Translations under genes and position numbers: made by a program | Notes under the pieces: generated by a model | Seen by the model: only the letters and a program-made list of their open reading frames with translations | The model's database searches: none | What the model was told of the DNA's origin: nothing | In this document: positions 1 to 8,245 of the stretch, piece after piece | Layout: each line of letters begins with the position of its first letter | Numbering within the stretch: the stretch's first letter is position 1 | Assembly: GCF_001592105.1 (NCBI RefSeq) | Contig: NZ_BCWE01000003.1 | Span: 1 to 64,000, forward strand | Direction: 5' to 3' | DNA: 64,000 bases | Source of the DNA: Desulfolucanica intricata | Lineage (GTDB): Bacteria > Bacillota > Desulfotomaculia > Desulfotomaculales > Desulfofarciminaceae

Positions 1-126
1 AGAGCCGAAGCTCGCTAAGCCATCTTTGAATATATTGAAATTTTTTATAACCGCATTAGACTGCATTCATCTTTAGGATACATGTCTCCGCTGGAATATG
101 AGCAAGCTTTCAAATCAGCTGCTTAA
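1..126 (+). pseudogene. 3' end of IS3-family transposase (orfB), with internal stop
   Basis: Frame 1 reads RAEAR, a TAA stop at 16-18, then [20 protein letters not shown] and SPLEYEQAF, ending at TAA 124-126. The FYNRxRxHSxLGYxSPxEYE pattern is the usual C-terminus of the DDE integrase-type IS3 orfB. At the stop, homologues normally have Gln (RAEARQAIF), so a CAA-to-TAA change is the simplest reading. The rest of the element lies left of the window, so it is not known whether other damage exists. I could not recognise the right terminal inverted repeat. Confidence 0.8.
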
Positions 127-204
127 TTAATTACATGCTTTTAGGTGAGCCTTTGAGGTTAATCGATGCAAAATCATCTCTTGTACAGTCTTGACAGCCA
201 GAGT

Positions 205-300
205 CCCCGGGCGTGGTATGATGTTAAACCGGCGGGGAAATATCTATCACATGATTCCTGTAGCCGCCCCGTCGGTAGTTTAATAAAACCACGCACGGGG
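205..300. repeat. Large imperfect inverted repeat (33-34 nt arms)
   Basis: The left arm (205-237) starts CCCCGGGCGTGGT and ends CCGGCGGGG. The right arm (267-300) starts CCCCGTCGG and ends ACCACGCACGGGG. The arms pair over most of their length with a loop of about 29 nt. G+C is well above that of the flanks. It lies between an IS3 remnant and glycan genes, so a MITE-like or REP-like element or a structured RNA are possible. No identity is assigned. Confidence 0.6.
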
Positions 301-400
301 TGGATGACAAGACCGATGATTTGTTTCCTTTAGAGTGTTTTGCAATTCTATAAAAACAGGAGAAAACTCGCCATTCGTTGTGTCTATTTTTCCGGAGGAA

Positions 401-684
401 GCTCAATTCTCAATGATATGGATATAGTTTGGGGCATATACTACTTTCATTTTTTCATTACTAGTGAAATAATCAATAATTTCATAAGAATAGATCCTGT
501 TGACTACAAAAATTTCTCATTGCGATACTGGGTTTAGAAATATCAAATGAAACTTTCTATCATAATCTTTAATGAATTTAGTAAATGAACCTCTATTATT
601 TGCGACAATGCATTTTATATTTTTGTCTAAAATTTTTTATGGAACTTTTCTAACAAAATCTAATAATGTTTGTTATTAAACATA
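401..684 (-). pseudogene. Possible decayed coding sequence, unidentified
   Basis: One minus-strand frame from about 660 to 403 reads as protein-like segments such as KILDKNIKCIVANNRGSFTK, DYDRKFHLIFLNPVSQ and EIFVVNRIYSYEIIDYFTS, broken by TAA and TGA codons. The segment is AT-rich like the neighbouring glycosyltransferase genes. An ATG in another frame near 684 (MFNNKHY) could be the original start, which would need a frameshift. It may be the dead remains of another gene of the polysaccharide cluster. Open frames of this size are not strong evidence in AT-rich DNA. Confidence 0.3.
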
Positions 685-685
685 A

Positions 686-1783
686 TTACTGTATCTTCTT
701 TCCGTTAAATATATCTTGAATTATTTCTGTTCCTTTACTGTATTCTGCTAATACCTTTTTTAGCATGTCATCACACATCGCATTAAAATCTTTCCAGTTT
801 AGTGAGTTATAATATTCAAAAATCAATTCGGCGAAGTTCTCTTTGTTTGGATCCAATGCAATTCCTATTCCAGAGGTTTCTACCTTTTGACCCATAAAAG
901 AACCTTCATTACAAAGTTGTGGTATATAAAAAACTATCCCGTCATAAAATTTATTACCCATAGCTAATTGCGTTGCATCATTCTCATATATATTGTGTAG
1001 AAGGTCCGTTTCCGAAGCGAAAGAATATCTATCATCAGGTTTATATTCACCGTGAAAAAAAACATTGTTAACACCAAGTTTCTTACAATAATTCTTTAAA
1101 TTTTTAGCAGTCTTCTGCTCCCTTCCATGGTAGTGAAGCTCAAACCTGCTGTCATTAGCTAATCTAGTAATAATTGTTTTATTAATTTCTTCATGTCTTA
1201 TAAATCCCCAATACCTAATTCTAATTGGCTGTTTATCACGGGGTTGGTAACGCCTTATATTTCTATTCTCTAAAGAGTCCAACAAAATATTATGTGACGT
1301 ACATATATTATTCTTTTTGGGCAGATAAATCCTAAAAGCATCAGAACTAACAAATGTTACTATAGAATGATTCACAAGCCCATGTATAATTTTTTTATAT
1401 AAATTAAAATTCTCATAGGTAACATCTCTGTAATCTAGAATATATTTCCTTGAATACTTTTTTATTAAAATATCATATAGCAATACACCGGGAGTTGAAT
1501 GCAGAACAATAATCAAATCAAAATTGTTTTCTTTAATCACTTTCGTTGCAAATTTTCTAAATCTCATAAAGTGCGGAATTTTTTTAGCCATCGATTCGCT
1601 ATCCGACATGTTATCAGAAAACTTAAATACATTTACCCCCCTTGGGGGATCTACATCTGGTTTGCCATCCCTATCCCAATATATTAAATTAATTTCAATA
1701 TTTGTTTTATAAAGTTGATTTATGTAAAAATGAATATATGGCATATAAGCAATTTTCGTAAAACCAATTAGCAATATTTTCAT
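686..1783 (-). CDS. Putative GT-B glycosyltransferase of glycan cluster
   Basis: This 365-residue protein begins MKILLIGFTKIAY, a typical first beta strand of a GT-B glycosyltransferase, and has a Rossmann-like C-terminal half (RIRYWGFIRHEE, LHYHGREQK, FHGEYKPDD) resembling family 4 donor-binding domains without the classical EX7E motif. It has no signal peptide and is probably cytosolic or membrane-associated. It starts one base after the stop of the upstream glycosyltransferase gene, so the two are probably cotranscribed and coupled. The gene is markedly AT-rich compared with genes right of 15 kb, which fits the horizontal transfer common in polysaccharide clusters. The sugar specificity cannot be read from the sequence. 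Confidence 0.7.
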   Translation of the reverse strand: MKILLIGFTKIAYMPYIHFYINQLYKTNIEINLIYWDRDGKPDVDPPRGVNVFKFSDNMSDSESMAKKIPHFMRFRKFATKVIKENNFDLIIVLHSTPGVLLYDILIKKYSRKYILDYRDVTYENFNLYKKIIHGLVNHSIVTFVSSDAFRIYLPKKNNICTSHNILLDSLENRNIRRYQPRDKQPIRIRYWGFIRHEEINKTIITRLANDSRFELHYHGREQKTAKNLKNYCKKLGVNNVFFHGEYKPDDRYSFASETDLLHNIYENDATQLAMGNKFYDGIVFYIPQLCNEGSFMGQKVETSGIGIALDPNKENFAELIFEYYNSLNWKDFNAMCDDMLKKVLAEYSKGTEIIQDIFNGKKIQ

Positions 1784-1784
1784 A

Positions 1785-2999
1785 TCACTTTTCCTTTACC
1801 ATGTCTCTTAAAACTTTAATAAACTTTTTTGTGTTTACACTTCTTGCATAATAACTCTCCCCAAATTTCTGGCCGTTTTTAGCGTATAGTTCTCGCCTTT
1901 CTTTATTGTTATATAGTTCAAGAATTGCTTCTACTACAGCGTCGGGGTTCTTATTAGATACCGAGATTCCAATTTTATTCTCATTAAACATTCTGTAGTA
2001 ATCAGAATCATCATCAACAGAATTAATTATTGCTCTATTGCAAGCCATTAAAAGCCCTGCTTTACTCGGAACGGAATTGCCTATTATACCCCTTTTCAAG
2101 GGAATCAAGCAAACTGAGCAAGCACTATATACATCGGAAACCATATGTTGCGGTTCAAGAGGAAAGAATTTTATGTTATCTAATCCTTGAATCTTTGCAT
2201 CATTGATGAAACTATCTTTTTGACTTCCTTGACCTATCATATGAAATTCGATATCTTTGTAAGATCTAAGTTTTTCAGCTACATTTAGTACCATTTTATA
2301 ATCAAAAACATACCCCATAGTGCCAGCGTATTGGACATAGAACTTATCTTTGTCTAAATTATATTTCTTAACAAATCTATTTTCTCCCCATGGAACTTCA
2401 TGAACTGTGCGATCATCAAACCAATTTACAATCGTGTAAACCTTTTCTTCTGACACTCCTTGTTCTAACACCTTTGTTTTCATATCTTCTGAAATAACTG
2501 TGATTATATCACTGAAATTATAAGCAATTTTTTGGAGTATATAAAAAAAATTAGCTACAAGTTTATTTTTCAGCACGCCACTATTAACTGCACTCCCAGG
2601 CCACATATCTTGAACACTATATAATATTGGTCTTTTCATGAAAATTTTGAGCAAAACAATAGAAAATATAACTGTTGGGCATGATTGAACAAAAACAGCA
2701 TCAATAAAGTTCATCTTTCGCCACTTATTAAAACACCTAAATGCATAGAATGCTTCTTCTATATACCTTCTAACAAAGGCACTTTTTGGTACTATTTTCC
2801 TATCAACAGTTTCTACATGTAATTTTTGTTGATTTTTTAAATTATCCGGTATATCATCATTTAATCTCTTTCTTCTGCTTTGAATTAGTGTAACTTCAAA
2901 ATTGTTTTCAAGGAGGTCTTCAATTAACGAACTAATTAAATGATTAGAAGGCCCCGGCGTATCAAATCCTTCTGTACATATAAATAATATATTTTTCAT
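1785..2999 (-). CDS. Glycosyltransferase family 4 (WbuB-like)
   Basis: The 404-residue protein starts MKNILFICTEGFDTPGPSNH, the N-terminal strand and glycine/serine loop of GT-B enzymes. Further features are YSVQDMWPGSA (compare DxWPE in WbuB-type proteins), VQYAGTMGYVFDYKMVL as the start of the donor domain, and LIPLKRGIIGNSVPSKAGLL near the nucleotide-sugar site. It probably adds one sugar to a lipid-linked repeat unit at the inner membrane face. It lies in the minus-strand operon between the acetyltransferase and the last glycosyltransferase. Residues 110-130 are hydrophobic enough for peripheral membrane contact. The acceptor is unknown. Confidence 0.8.
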   Translation of the reverse strand: MKNILFICTEGFDTPGPSNHLISSLIEDLLENNFEVTLIQSRRKRLNDDIPDNLKNQQKLHVETVDRKIVPKSAFVRRYIEEAFYAFRCFNKWRKMNFIDAVFVQSCPTVIFSIVLLKIFMKRPILYSVQDMWPGSAVNSGVLKNKLVANFFYILQKIAYNFSDIITVISEDMKTKVLEQGVSEEKVYTIVNWFDDRTVHEVPWGENRFVKKYNLDKDKFYVQYAGTMGYVFDYKMVLNVAEKLRSYKDIEFHMIGQGSQKDSFINDAKIQGLDNIKFFPLEPQHMVSDVYSACSVCLIPLKRGIIGNSVPSKAGLLMACNRAIINSVDDDSDYYRMFNENKIGISVSNKNPDAVVEAILELYNNKERRELYAKNGQKFGESYYARSVNTKKFIKVLRDMVKEK

Positions 3000-3029
3000 T
3001 GGCGCATCCTTTATAAAATACTCTTTTTT

Positions 3030-3761
3030 TTATAGATTCCATAAATGATAAACTTGATGACAGCCCACCTGCTTGCATCCAACTTTATAATAAAAATTAA
3101 TAGCTCCTACGTTTCGTACTTGAGTGCCAACTTTAATCTCACTACACCCGCGTTTATAGGCCGAATGTTCTATAGCTTCAAATAATTTCGTTCCAATGCC
3201 GCCTTTAGCCTTATTACTTAAAACAGCTACCAATTCAATGATACAAGTTCTATCATAATAAGAATGTAGTAAAAACCCATCTATCCCTCCATCGGCTCCT
3301 TCAGCTACAGCATAGAATTTATTCTCCTTTTCGAAGGAATTTTTCAGCCATTGCCGGTAGACTTCGGCACCACCCCTTTTAGCTAGTTCAGGATCTTCTG
3401 TGAACTTTGAGAACGGAAAATCTGCCATATTAACTATTCTTTCATCTCGCTCCATTGCTTGATAAATCCTGATGCTCTCCGGCATAATAGCAGGAGCATC
3501 AATTTTCTTTATGAATTGTATATTTACATCAGCCAAGAAAGCCGTTGTATCTTTTCCAATAAGCAAGGCATTAGCTGGTTCCGAATTAAGGTTCTGAATA
3601 GATATAAACTGGTAGTTTCTAAATTTCTCTAATAAGCCTTTCCATTCTAATCTTGTAACTGGCTTATGTAGTATCGCTTTAGCACAGCTTACCCCAAAAA
3701 ACTCGGTATCCCATTGCAACTCGCTGAATGTAACCGCACTCTCTATCTTTTCATGTTTCAT
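3030..3761 (-). CDS. GNAT-family amino-sugar N-acetyltransferase (WecD/RffC-like)
   Basis: The 243-residue protein has the N-terminal signature LQWDTEFFGVSCAKAIL seen in WecD/RffC-type dTDP-4-amino-sugar acetyltransferases. A C-terminal GNAT acetyl-CoA fold follows: LVAVLSNKAKGGIGTKLFEA carries the R/Q-x-x-G-x-G/A pyrophosphate loop, then INFYYKVGCKQVG. The neighbouring dehydratase and PLP aminotransferase would make a 4-amino-sugar, so N-acetylation at C4 is the likely role. Classical bacillosamine pathways use a left-handed beta-helix PglD instead; a GNAT enzyme here would be an alternative solution. Substrate assignment is inference from context. Confidence 0.75.
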   Translation of the reverse strand: MKHEKIESAVTFSELQWDTEFFGVSCAKAILHKPVTRLEWKGLLEKFRNYQFISIQNLNSEPANALLIGKDTTAFLADVNIQFIKKIDAPAIMPESIRIYQAMERDERIVNMADFPFSKFTEDPELAKRGGAEVYRQWLKNSFEKENKFYAVAEGADGGIDGFLLHSYYDRTCIIELVAVLSNKAKGGIGTKLFEAIEHSAYKRGCSEIKVGTQVRNVGAINFYYKVGCKQVGCHQVYHLWNL

Positions 3762-3776
3762 AGGTATCCCAACTTC

Positions 3777-4439
3777 TCACGTCCCAACCCTAGTGTTCTT
3801 GTCAGCCTCTACGTGATCTTCAATACTTGCTGCCATCTCCATACTATTAGCCGGCACTACATAGATATCTTCACGCTTTAAAACCGATACAGCTGTTTTA
3901 AAGAATATTTTTATGTCAAACCATAAACTAAGATGGTCAATATAATAAATATCATTTTGAATACGTTCTTTCCACGGGACTGTGTTTCTATAATACGCTT
4001 GGTTATATCCTGAAATTCCCGGTCTCACTTCCAGTTTTCGTTCTTCATTCCCCTCGTATAGCAAGCGATGTTCTGGTAAATCAGGTCTTGGCCCAATGAT
4101 ACTCATATCCCCTTTAATGACGTTAAGTAGTTGTGGTGTTTCATCAAGGCTAGTCTTGCGTATGAATTTTCCTATCTTTGTAAGTCTCGGATCATCCTCT
4201 GAATTAAACGTTGAACCATCTTTATTTCTAATATCTGGTGCATTCACTTTCATGGACCGGAATTTGTACATTTTAAATATATTTCCATCTTTACCAAGCC
4301 GTGGAGCGTTATAGAAAATTGATCCCTTGTCTTGAAAATAGATAACTGGCCCGACGATAATTAATATAATAAACCAAAAGGGCAGAGCGATTAGCGCTAA
4401 TATCAGATCAAGTATTCTCTTGAAATATTTTTTATACAT
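3777..4439 (-). CDS. Initiating phospho-sugar transferase (PglC/WcaJ family)
   Basis: The 220-residue protein has one N-terminal hydrophobic re-entrant segment (about residues 10-33). The bacterial sugar transferase core follows: GKDGNIFKMYKFRSM, the catalytic Asp-Glu pair in SLDETPQLLNVIKGDMS, then IGPRPDLPEH and RPGISGYNQAYYRN. Such monotopic enzymes transfer a phospho-sugar from a UDP-sugar to undecaprenyl phosphate at the cytoplasmic face and start glycan assembly. The length is that of the minimal PglC form, without the N-terminal domain of WcaJ. Its neighbours would make a diamino sugar substrate. A second, unrelated initiating enzyme (TagO type) is encoded at 17980-19080. Confidence 0.9.
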   Translation of the reverse strand: MYKKYFKRILDLILALIALPFWFIILIIVGPVIYFQDKGSIFYNAPRLGKDGNIFKMYKFRSMKVNAPDIRNKDGSTFNSEDDPRLTKIGKFIRKTSLDETPQLLNVIKGDMSIIGPRPDLPEHRLLYEGNEERKLEVRPGISGYNQAYYRNTVPWKERIQNDIYYIDHLSLWFDIKIFFKTAVSVLKREDIYVVPANSMEMAASIEDHVEADKNTRVGT

Positions 4440-4448
4440 CCTCTCACC

Positions 4449-5690
4449 CTATCTACTTGCAGCAACTTCTCTATTATTTAAAATTTCATATATAATTCTC
4501 TTGAAATTATCAATCACATACTCCACATCCTCATCTGTCAATATAGTATGTAGCGGTAATGTAACCTCATTTTTATACATATTAAAAGCATTAGGATAAT
4601 CCTTAATATCAAACCCTAATTTCTTATAGGCAGTAAACATAGGCAACGGCTTGTAATGTACATTAGTTGCAACCCCCGCCTCAGCCATCTTTATTATGAT
4701 TTCATTTCTCTCAGCTTCCCCGATTCCAGGTATCCTTGCTAAATAAAGGTGCCCGGTAGATACATAATCCTCCCCATAATGCAACAAACTCTTAACTCCT
4801 AACGGCAACAATGCCCTATCGTAGGTCTTGATGACTCCTTTACGCCTTTCCAACAGAGCTTCATATCTTTTAAGCTGTATTAAACCGATAGCCGCTAATA
4901 TATCGGTCATATTACATTTATAGGCCGGATAAATGATGTCATATTCCCAGGAACCTTTTTGGTTTTTGGCTAGAGCATCCTTGGATTGACCATGCAAGCT
5001 ATATAACATAAATTGATTGTAAAGCCACTCATCATCTAATCCTAAATCGTTTCGCCAAACAACTGCTCCCCCTTCAGAAGTGGTTATATTCTTAACTGCA
5101 TGAAAAGAAAAACATGTGAAATCAGCAACCTGTCCACATTTCATTCCTTTTCTTTCCGCTCCGAAAGCATGGGCTGCATCAGTCATTACTATTACCCTAT
5201 TAAACAAGCGCTGAATTTCATTGTTAGCTTTGAATAATTCTTTCTTACTTTCAACTGCTTCAAATATCTTATCGTAGTCGCACATCTTGCCAGCTATATC
5301 TACTGGAATTATTGCCTTTGTTCTCTCGGTAATTGCATCAGCTAATTTGGAATAATCCATCTCAAAGGAATCCGGAGCCACGTCCAGCAACACAATTTTT
5401 GCACCGACGTGATCTATTACTGAAGCTGAAGCTGTATATGTATATGCTGAAGTAATTACCTCATCACCTGGTCCAATACCTAAAATACGCAGAGTAAGTT
5501 CCATAGCTGCTGTTGCAGAATTTAGGCAGACGGCTTTATTGACTCCTAAATATTCAGCTATCTTTTGCTCAAATAATTTTGTTCTCGGTCCGGTTGTAAT
5601 CCATCCTGATTTTAAGGCTTGTATAACTTCTTCAATCTCCGCATCTGTAATATCCGGTGGAGAGAAAGATATGTTCTTTATTTCAGCCAT
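4449..5690 (-). CDS. DegT/DnrJ/EryC1/StrS-type sugar aminotransferase (PglE-like)
   Basis: This 413-residue PLP enzyme shows the family pattern: SGWITTGPRTKLFE near the N-terminus, NSATAAMELTLRILGIGPGD, DAAHAFGAE for the pyridine-nitrogen aspartate region, and FSFHAVKNITTSEGG with the predicted Schiff-base lysine K200. It would convert a UDP-4-keto-6-deoxyhexose to the 4-amino sugar with glutamate as donor. It is slightly longer than usual owing to an insert at about residues 145-165. It stands first in the 686-5690 operon, about 700 bp downstream of the dehydratase gene that would supply its substrate. Family assignment is firm; the exact sugar is inferred. Confidence 0.9.
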   Translation of the reverse strand: MAEIKNISFSPPDITDAEIEEVIQALKSGWITTGPRTKLFEQKIAEYLGVNKAVCLNSATAAMELTLRILGIGPGDEVITSAYTYTASASVIDHVGAKIVLLDVAPDSFEMDYSKLADAITERTKAIIPVDIAGKMCDYDKIFEAVESKKELFKANNEIQRLFNRVIVMTDAAHAFGAERKGMKCGQVADFTCFSFHAVKNITTSEGGAVVWRNDLGLDDEWLYNQFMLYSLHGQSKDALAKNQKGSWEYDIIYPAYKCNMTDILAAIGLIQLKRYEALLERRKGVIKTYDRALLPLGVKSLLHYGEDYVSTGHLYLARIPGIGEAERNEIIIKMAEAGVATNVHYKPLPMFTAYKKLGFDIKDYPNAFNMYKNEVTLPLHTILTDEDVEYVIDNFKRIIYEILNNREVAASR

Positions 5691-6028
5691 CTAGTTCACA
5701 CTCATTTCTTTCATCATAAATAACTTAGAATAAGGTTCTATATCTGAAATGCTATAAGCATTAAAATTCCCATATTAATTAGTTATCACATGTATATACC
5801 CACTGTTGTAATCTACATATTGTGGTCGATATGTATTCATTTCGGTGCTTTCTACCACATCTAGTATTTATCCATAAACCATACTCACGGCTAAGATTCA
5901 TATCCCAAGAGTCATCATTTTATGCAACATATACGCACTATTAACTCCTACACACAATATATTGCGATTGATTCTTACTTCATAAACAACGTAAATCACT
6001 CATCCTCTGGGAATATTTAATTTTACAG
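5691..6028. other. Intergenic stretch, no gene seen
   Basis: About 340 AT-rich bases separate the DegT aminotransferase gene from the S23-type remnant. All frames are short and interrupted. The promoter of the 686-5690 operon should lie here on the minus strand, but I see no convincing -35/-10 pair. No hairpin terminator stands out. Confidence 0.4.
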
Positions 6029-6346
6029 GTTGGTTAGTATTTAGTTGGTTAGGTAAAGTATTTCAACATTCTAACTTCCTTTAATAAGCCATTGAGCATT
6101 TTCCCAACTTCTTCTGCTACTTTTAAAATGCTTCCCCTGCTTTGCCTTCGACAATGTTACCGGGTATAGAAACATAGGCTCTCCTTATTTGAGATGTTAA
6201 TCCAAACTGTTCATCTCCAGGAAAGCCTTTTGTGATTTCGTAGACCTTTAAGACTAGCTCATGTGATTTTTGCCAGAGGATAATCTTACTGGTATCGTTG
6301 TACATGTAGTATTTGGGTGTTGGTTAGGTATTAGTTGGTTAGGTAA
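6029..6346. repeat. Direct repeats flanking the S23-type pseudogene
   Basis: The copy at 6029-6056 reads GTTGGTTAGTATTTAGTTGG and continues TTAGGTAAA. The copy at 6319-6346 has the same core (GTTGGTTAGGTATTAGTTGG, then TTAGGTAAA), with one base missing. The repeats bracket the truncated four-helix-bundle gene almost exactly, as expected for a small inserted cassette. A short run in the opposite orientation (CCAACTAATCAACTAACC) follows at about 6373-6390. Confidence 0.7.
6049..6305 (-). pseudogene. Truncated four-helix-bundle (S23/IVP) protein gene
   Basis: The 5' part encodes DTSKIILWQKSHELVLKVYE, FPGDEQFGLTSQIRRAYVSI and PGNIVEGKAG, the hallmark start of the 23S rRNA intervening-sequence/four-helix-bundle family (normally about 115-125 residues), and stops after 60 residues. 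Just downstream in another frame, VAEEVGKMLNGLLKEVRMLK matches the family's usual C-terminal helix and ends at a stop at 6049-6051. The central helices are therefore deleted and the tail is out of frame. The family also includes Avd accessory proteins of diversity-generating retroelements, but no reverse transcriptase is present here. Confidence 0.8.
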
Positions 6347-6388
6347 AAACCCTTTTTGAACCTTTTCTGTCCAACTAATCAACTAACC

Positions 6389-8245
6389 TCACCCAGTCAT
6401 ATCTTTCCTATATAATACCATATTAGGAACAAGAGCTATCATAGAGTTGAATACATCCTTAGCTTTTAATTTGGATCCTAACTCTTTAAGCTTGACCAAC
6501 TCAAATACCAATGTTTCCAGATCCACCTTAGCAGTACGTGCAACAAAAATCCTTTTATGCTTTGTAGCCTTTGATCCTTCCTCTGCAGTAAGCAGCTCCT
6601 CAAAGAGCTTTTCCCCCGGCCTTATACCGGTAAACTTAATCTCTATATCCCTTTCAGGTTCCAAACCTGATAAATTAATCATACACTTGGCCAAATCCAC
6701 AATCTTCACAGGCTCGCCCATATCAAGGACAAATACCTCTCCACCCTTAGCAATAGCTCCGGCCTGTACCACCAGCTGCACAGCTTCCGGTATGGTCATA
6801 AAATATCGCTTCATCTCCGGGTGAGTTACAGTCACAGGCCCGCCCTTAGCAATCTGCCTTTTAAATATCGGCACCACACTTCCGTTACTGCCCAGAACAT
6901 TGCCGAAACGAACTGCAGTAAAGGTAGTGTCACTAACGCTGTTCAACTGCTGTATAATAAGTTCGGCTATACGCTTAGTTGCACCCATTACACTGGAAGG
7001 GTTAACCGCCTTATCGGTAGATATCATAACAAAGATATCCGTACCCACCCTGTCGGCAGCCTCGGCCACATTCCTGGTACCAAAAATATTAGTCTTTACC
7101 GCTTCATCAGGGTGAAGTTCCATGAGCGGAACATGCTTGTGAGCGGCAGCATGGAATACTACCGAAGGCTTATACGTCTCAAAAACTTGATCAATCTTCT
7201 GCTTGTCCCGTATATCGGCAATCACTATCTCTACCGGCAGCCTGTCCATATAGGCTTCTTTTAGTTCCAGGACAATATTATGTATACTGTTTTCACCATG
7301 CCCCAGGACTACCAGTAGCTTTGGATTAAACTTGGCCACCTGCCGGCACAGCTCGGAGCCAATTGATCCGCCGGCCCCTGTTACTAAGACTACCTTATTC
7401 AATAGATACCCGGCGATCTCATGCAGGTCTACATTAACAGGCTCCCGGCCCAATAAGTCTTCAACTTGAACATCACGAAGGTGGTTGACGGTTACATTCC
7501 CGTTAATCAACTGGTATACACCGGGCAAGATCTTTAACTTAACAGGCGTTTTTTTACACAGCTCCACGGTTTCCTGAACGATTTTCCCGGGCACCGAGGG
7601 CATGGCTATAATAACTTCTTCAATTCCATACTTTTCAATCAACCAGGGCAGCTGTTTCCGGGTTCCCACCACCGGAACATCCATAACAGTCATATTCTGC
7701 TTGTTTTTATCATCATCCACAAACCCCAGGGGCAGGTATTCACTGTCATGATTTTTTAATTCCCGCACTATAAGGACACCGGCATCTCCGGCCCCGACAA
7801 TAAGGGTTCTTTTTTTCACCACGGTACTTAAACCATTAGCTGCACCATTTTTCTTTTTATGTACATGCATACGCCAAGCCAACCTGGAACCGCCGATAAA
7901 AAGAAGATTAAAGGCCCAGGACATCAGCACTACACTTCTGGGTAAGGGAGTAGAAACAAAAAAGGTTATAGCAATTACTGCTGCCGTACCCACCGAAACA
8001 GCCTTAGCAATGGCAACCAGCTCACCGACACTGGCATAGGCCCAAACCTTCTGATAAAGTTTAAATATGTAGAAGAAGCCAACCAGTATTATGGCAGATA
8101 CCGGAGCAAAATACAAATATTGATCCAATATCAAGCCGATTTTCTGCGACTCATAAAAGCGAATCAGTAAGGCTGTAAGCATTGCCAGGTTGACAAGAAA
8201 AAAATCACATAACATCAGGGTGGTAACCCGTGCTATGTAACTCAT
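6389..8245 (-). CDS. Membrane-bound NDP-sugar 4,6-dehydratase (CapD/PglF/WbpM type)
   Basis: I chose the ATG at 8245 (618 residues) because AAGGTG sits 6-8 bases ahead of it; an upstream GTG at 8281 lacks one. Four membrane helices (about residues 5-120) precede a first Rossmann domain (LIVGAGDAGVLIV, about 148-160). The catalytic SDR-type domain has TGAGGSIGSE (289-298), HAAAHKHVPLME and STDKAVNPSSVMGATKR, with Met where ordinary SDR enzymes have Tyr, as in PglF/WbpM. It converts UDP-GlcNAc to the 4-keto-6-deoxy sugar. Its product should feed the aminotransferase at 4449-5690. Confidence 0.9.
   Translation of the reverse strand: MSYIARVTTLMLCDFFLVNLAMLTALLIRFYESQKIGLILDQYLYFAPVSAIILVGFFYIFKLYQKVWAYASVGELVAIAKAVSVGTAAVIAITFFVSTPLPRSVVLMSWAFNLLFIGGSRLAWRMHVHKKKNGAANGLSTVVKKRTLIVGAGDAGVLIVRELKNHDSEYLPLGFVDDDKNKQNMTVMDVPVVGTRKQLPWLIEKYGIEEVIIAMPSVPGKIVQETVELCKKTPVKLKILPGVYQLINGNVTVNHLRDVQVEDLLGREPVNVDLHEIAGYLLNKVVLVTGAGGSIGSELCRQVAKFNPKLLVVLGHGENSIHNIVLELKEAYMDRLPVEIVIADIRDKQKIDQVFETYKPSVVFHAAAHKHVPLMELHPDEAVKTNIFGTRNVAEAADRVGTDIFVMISTDKAVNPSSVMGATKRIAELIIQQLNSVSDTTFTAVRFGNVLGSNGSVVPIFKRQIAKGGPVTVTHPEMKRYFMTIPEAVQLVVQAGAIAKGGEVFVLDMGEPVKIVDLAKCMINLSGLEPERDIEIKFTGIRPGEKLFEELLTAEEGSKATKHKRIFVARTAKVDLETLVFELVKLKELGSKLKAKDVFNSMIALVPNMVLYRKDMTG

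Noticed and set aside
340-537. Plus-strand open frame of 65 codons near the left end
   Set aside because: No ribosome binding site, no protein-like composition, and it is the reverse side of the possible decayed gene and inverted repeat.
6049-6305. Avd protein of a diversity-generating retroelement
   Set aside because: No reverse transcriptase, template repeat or variable protein in the neighbourhood; the gene is an ordinary truncated four-helix-bundle member.
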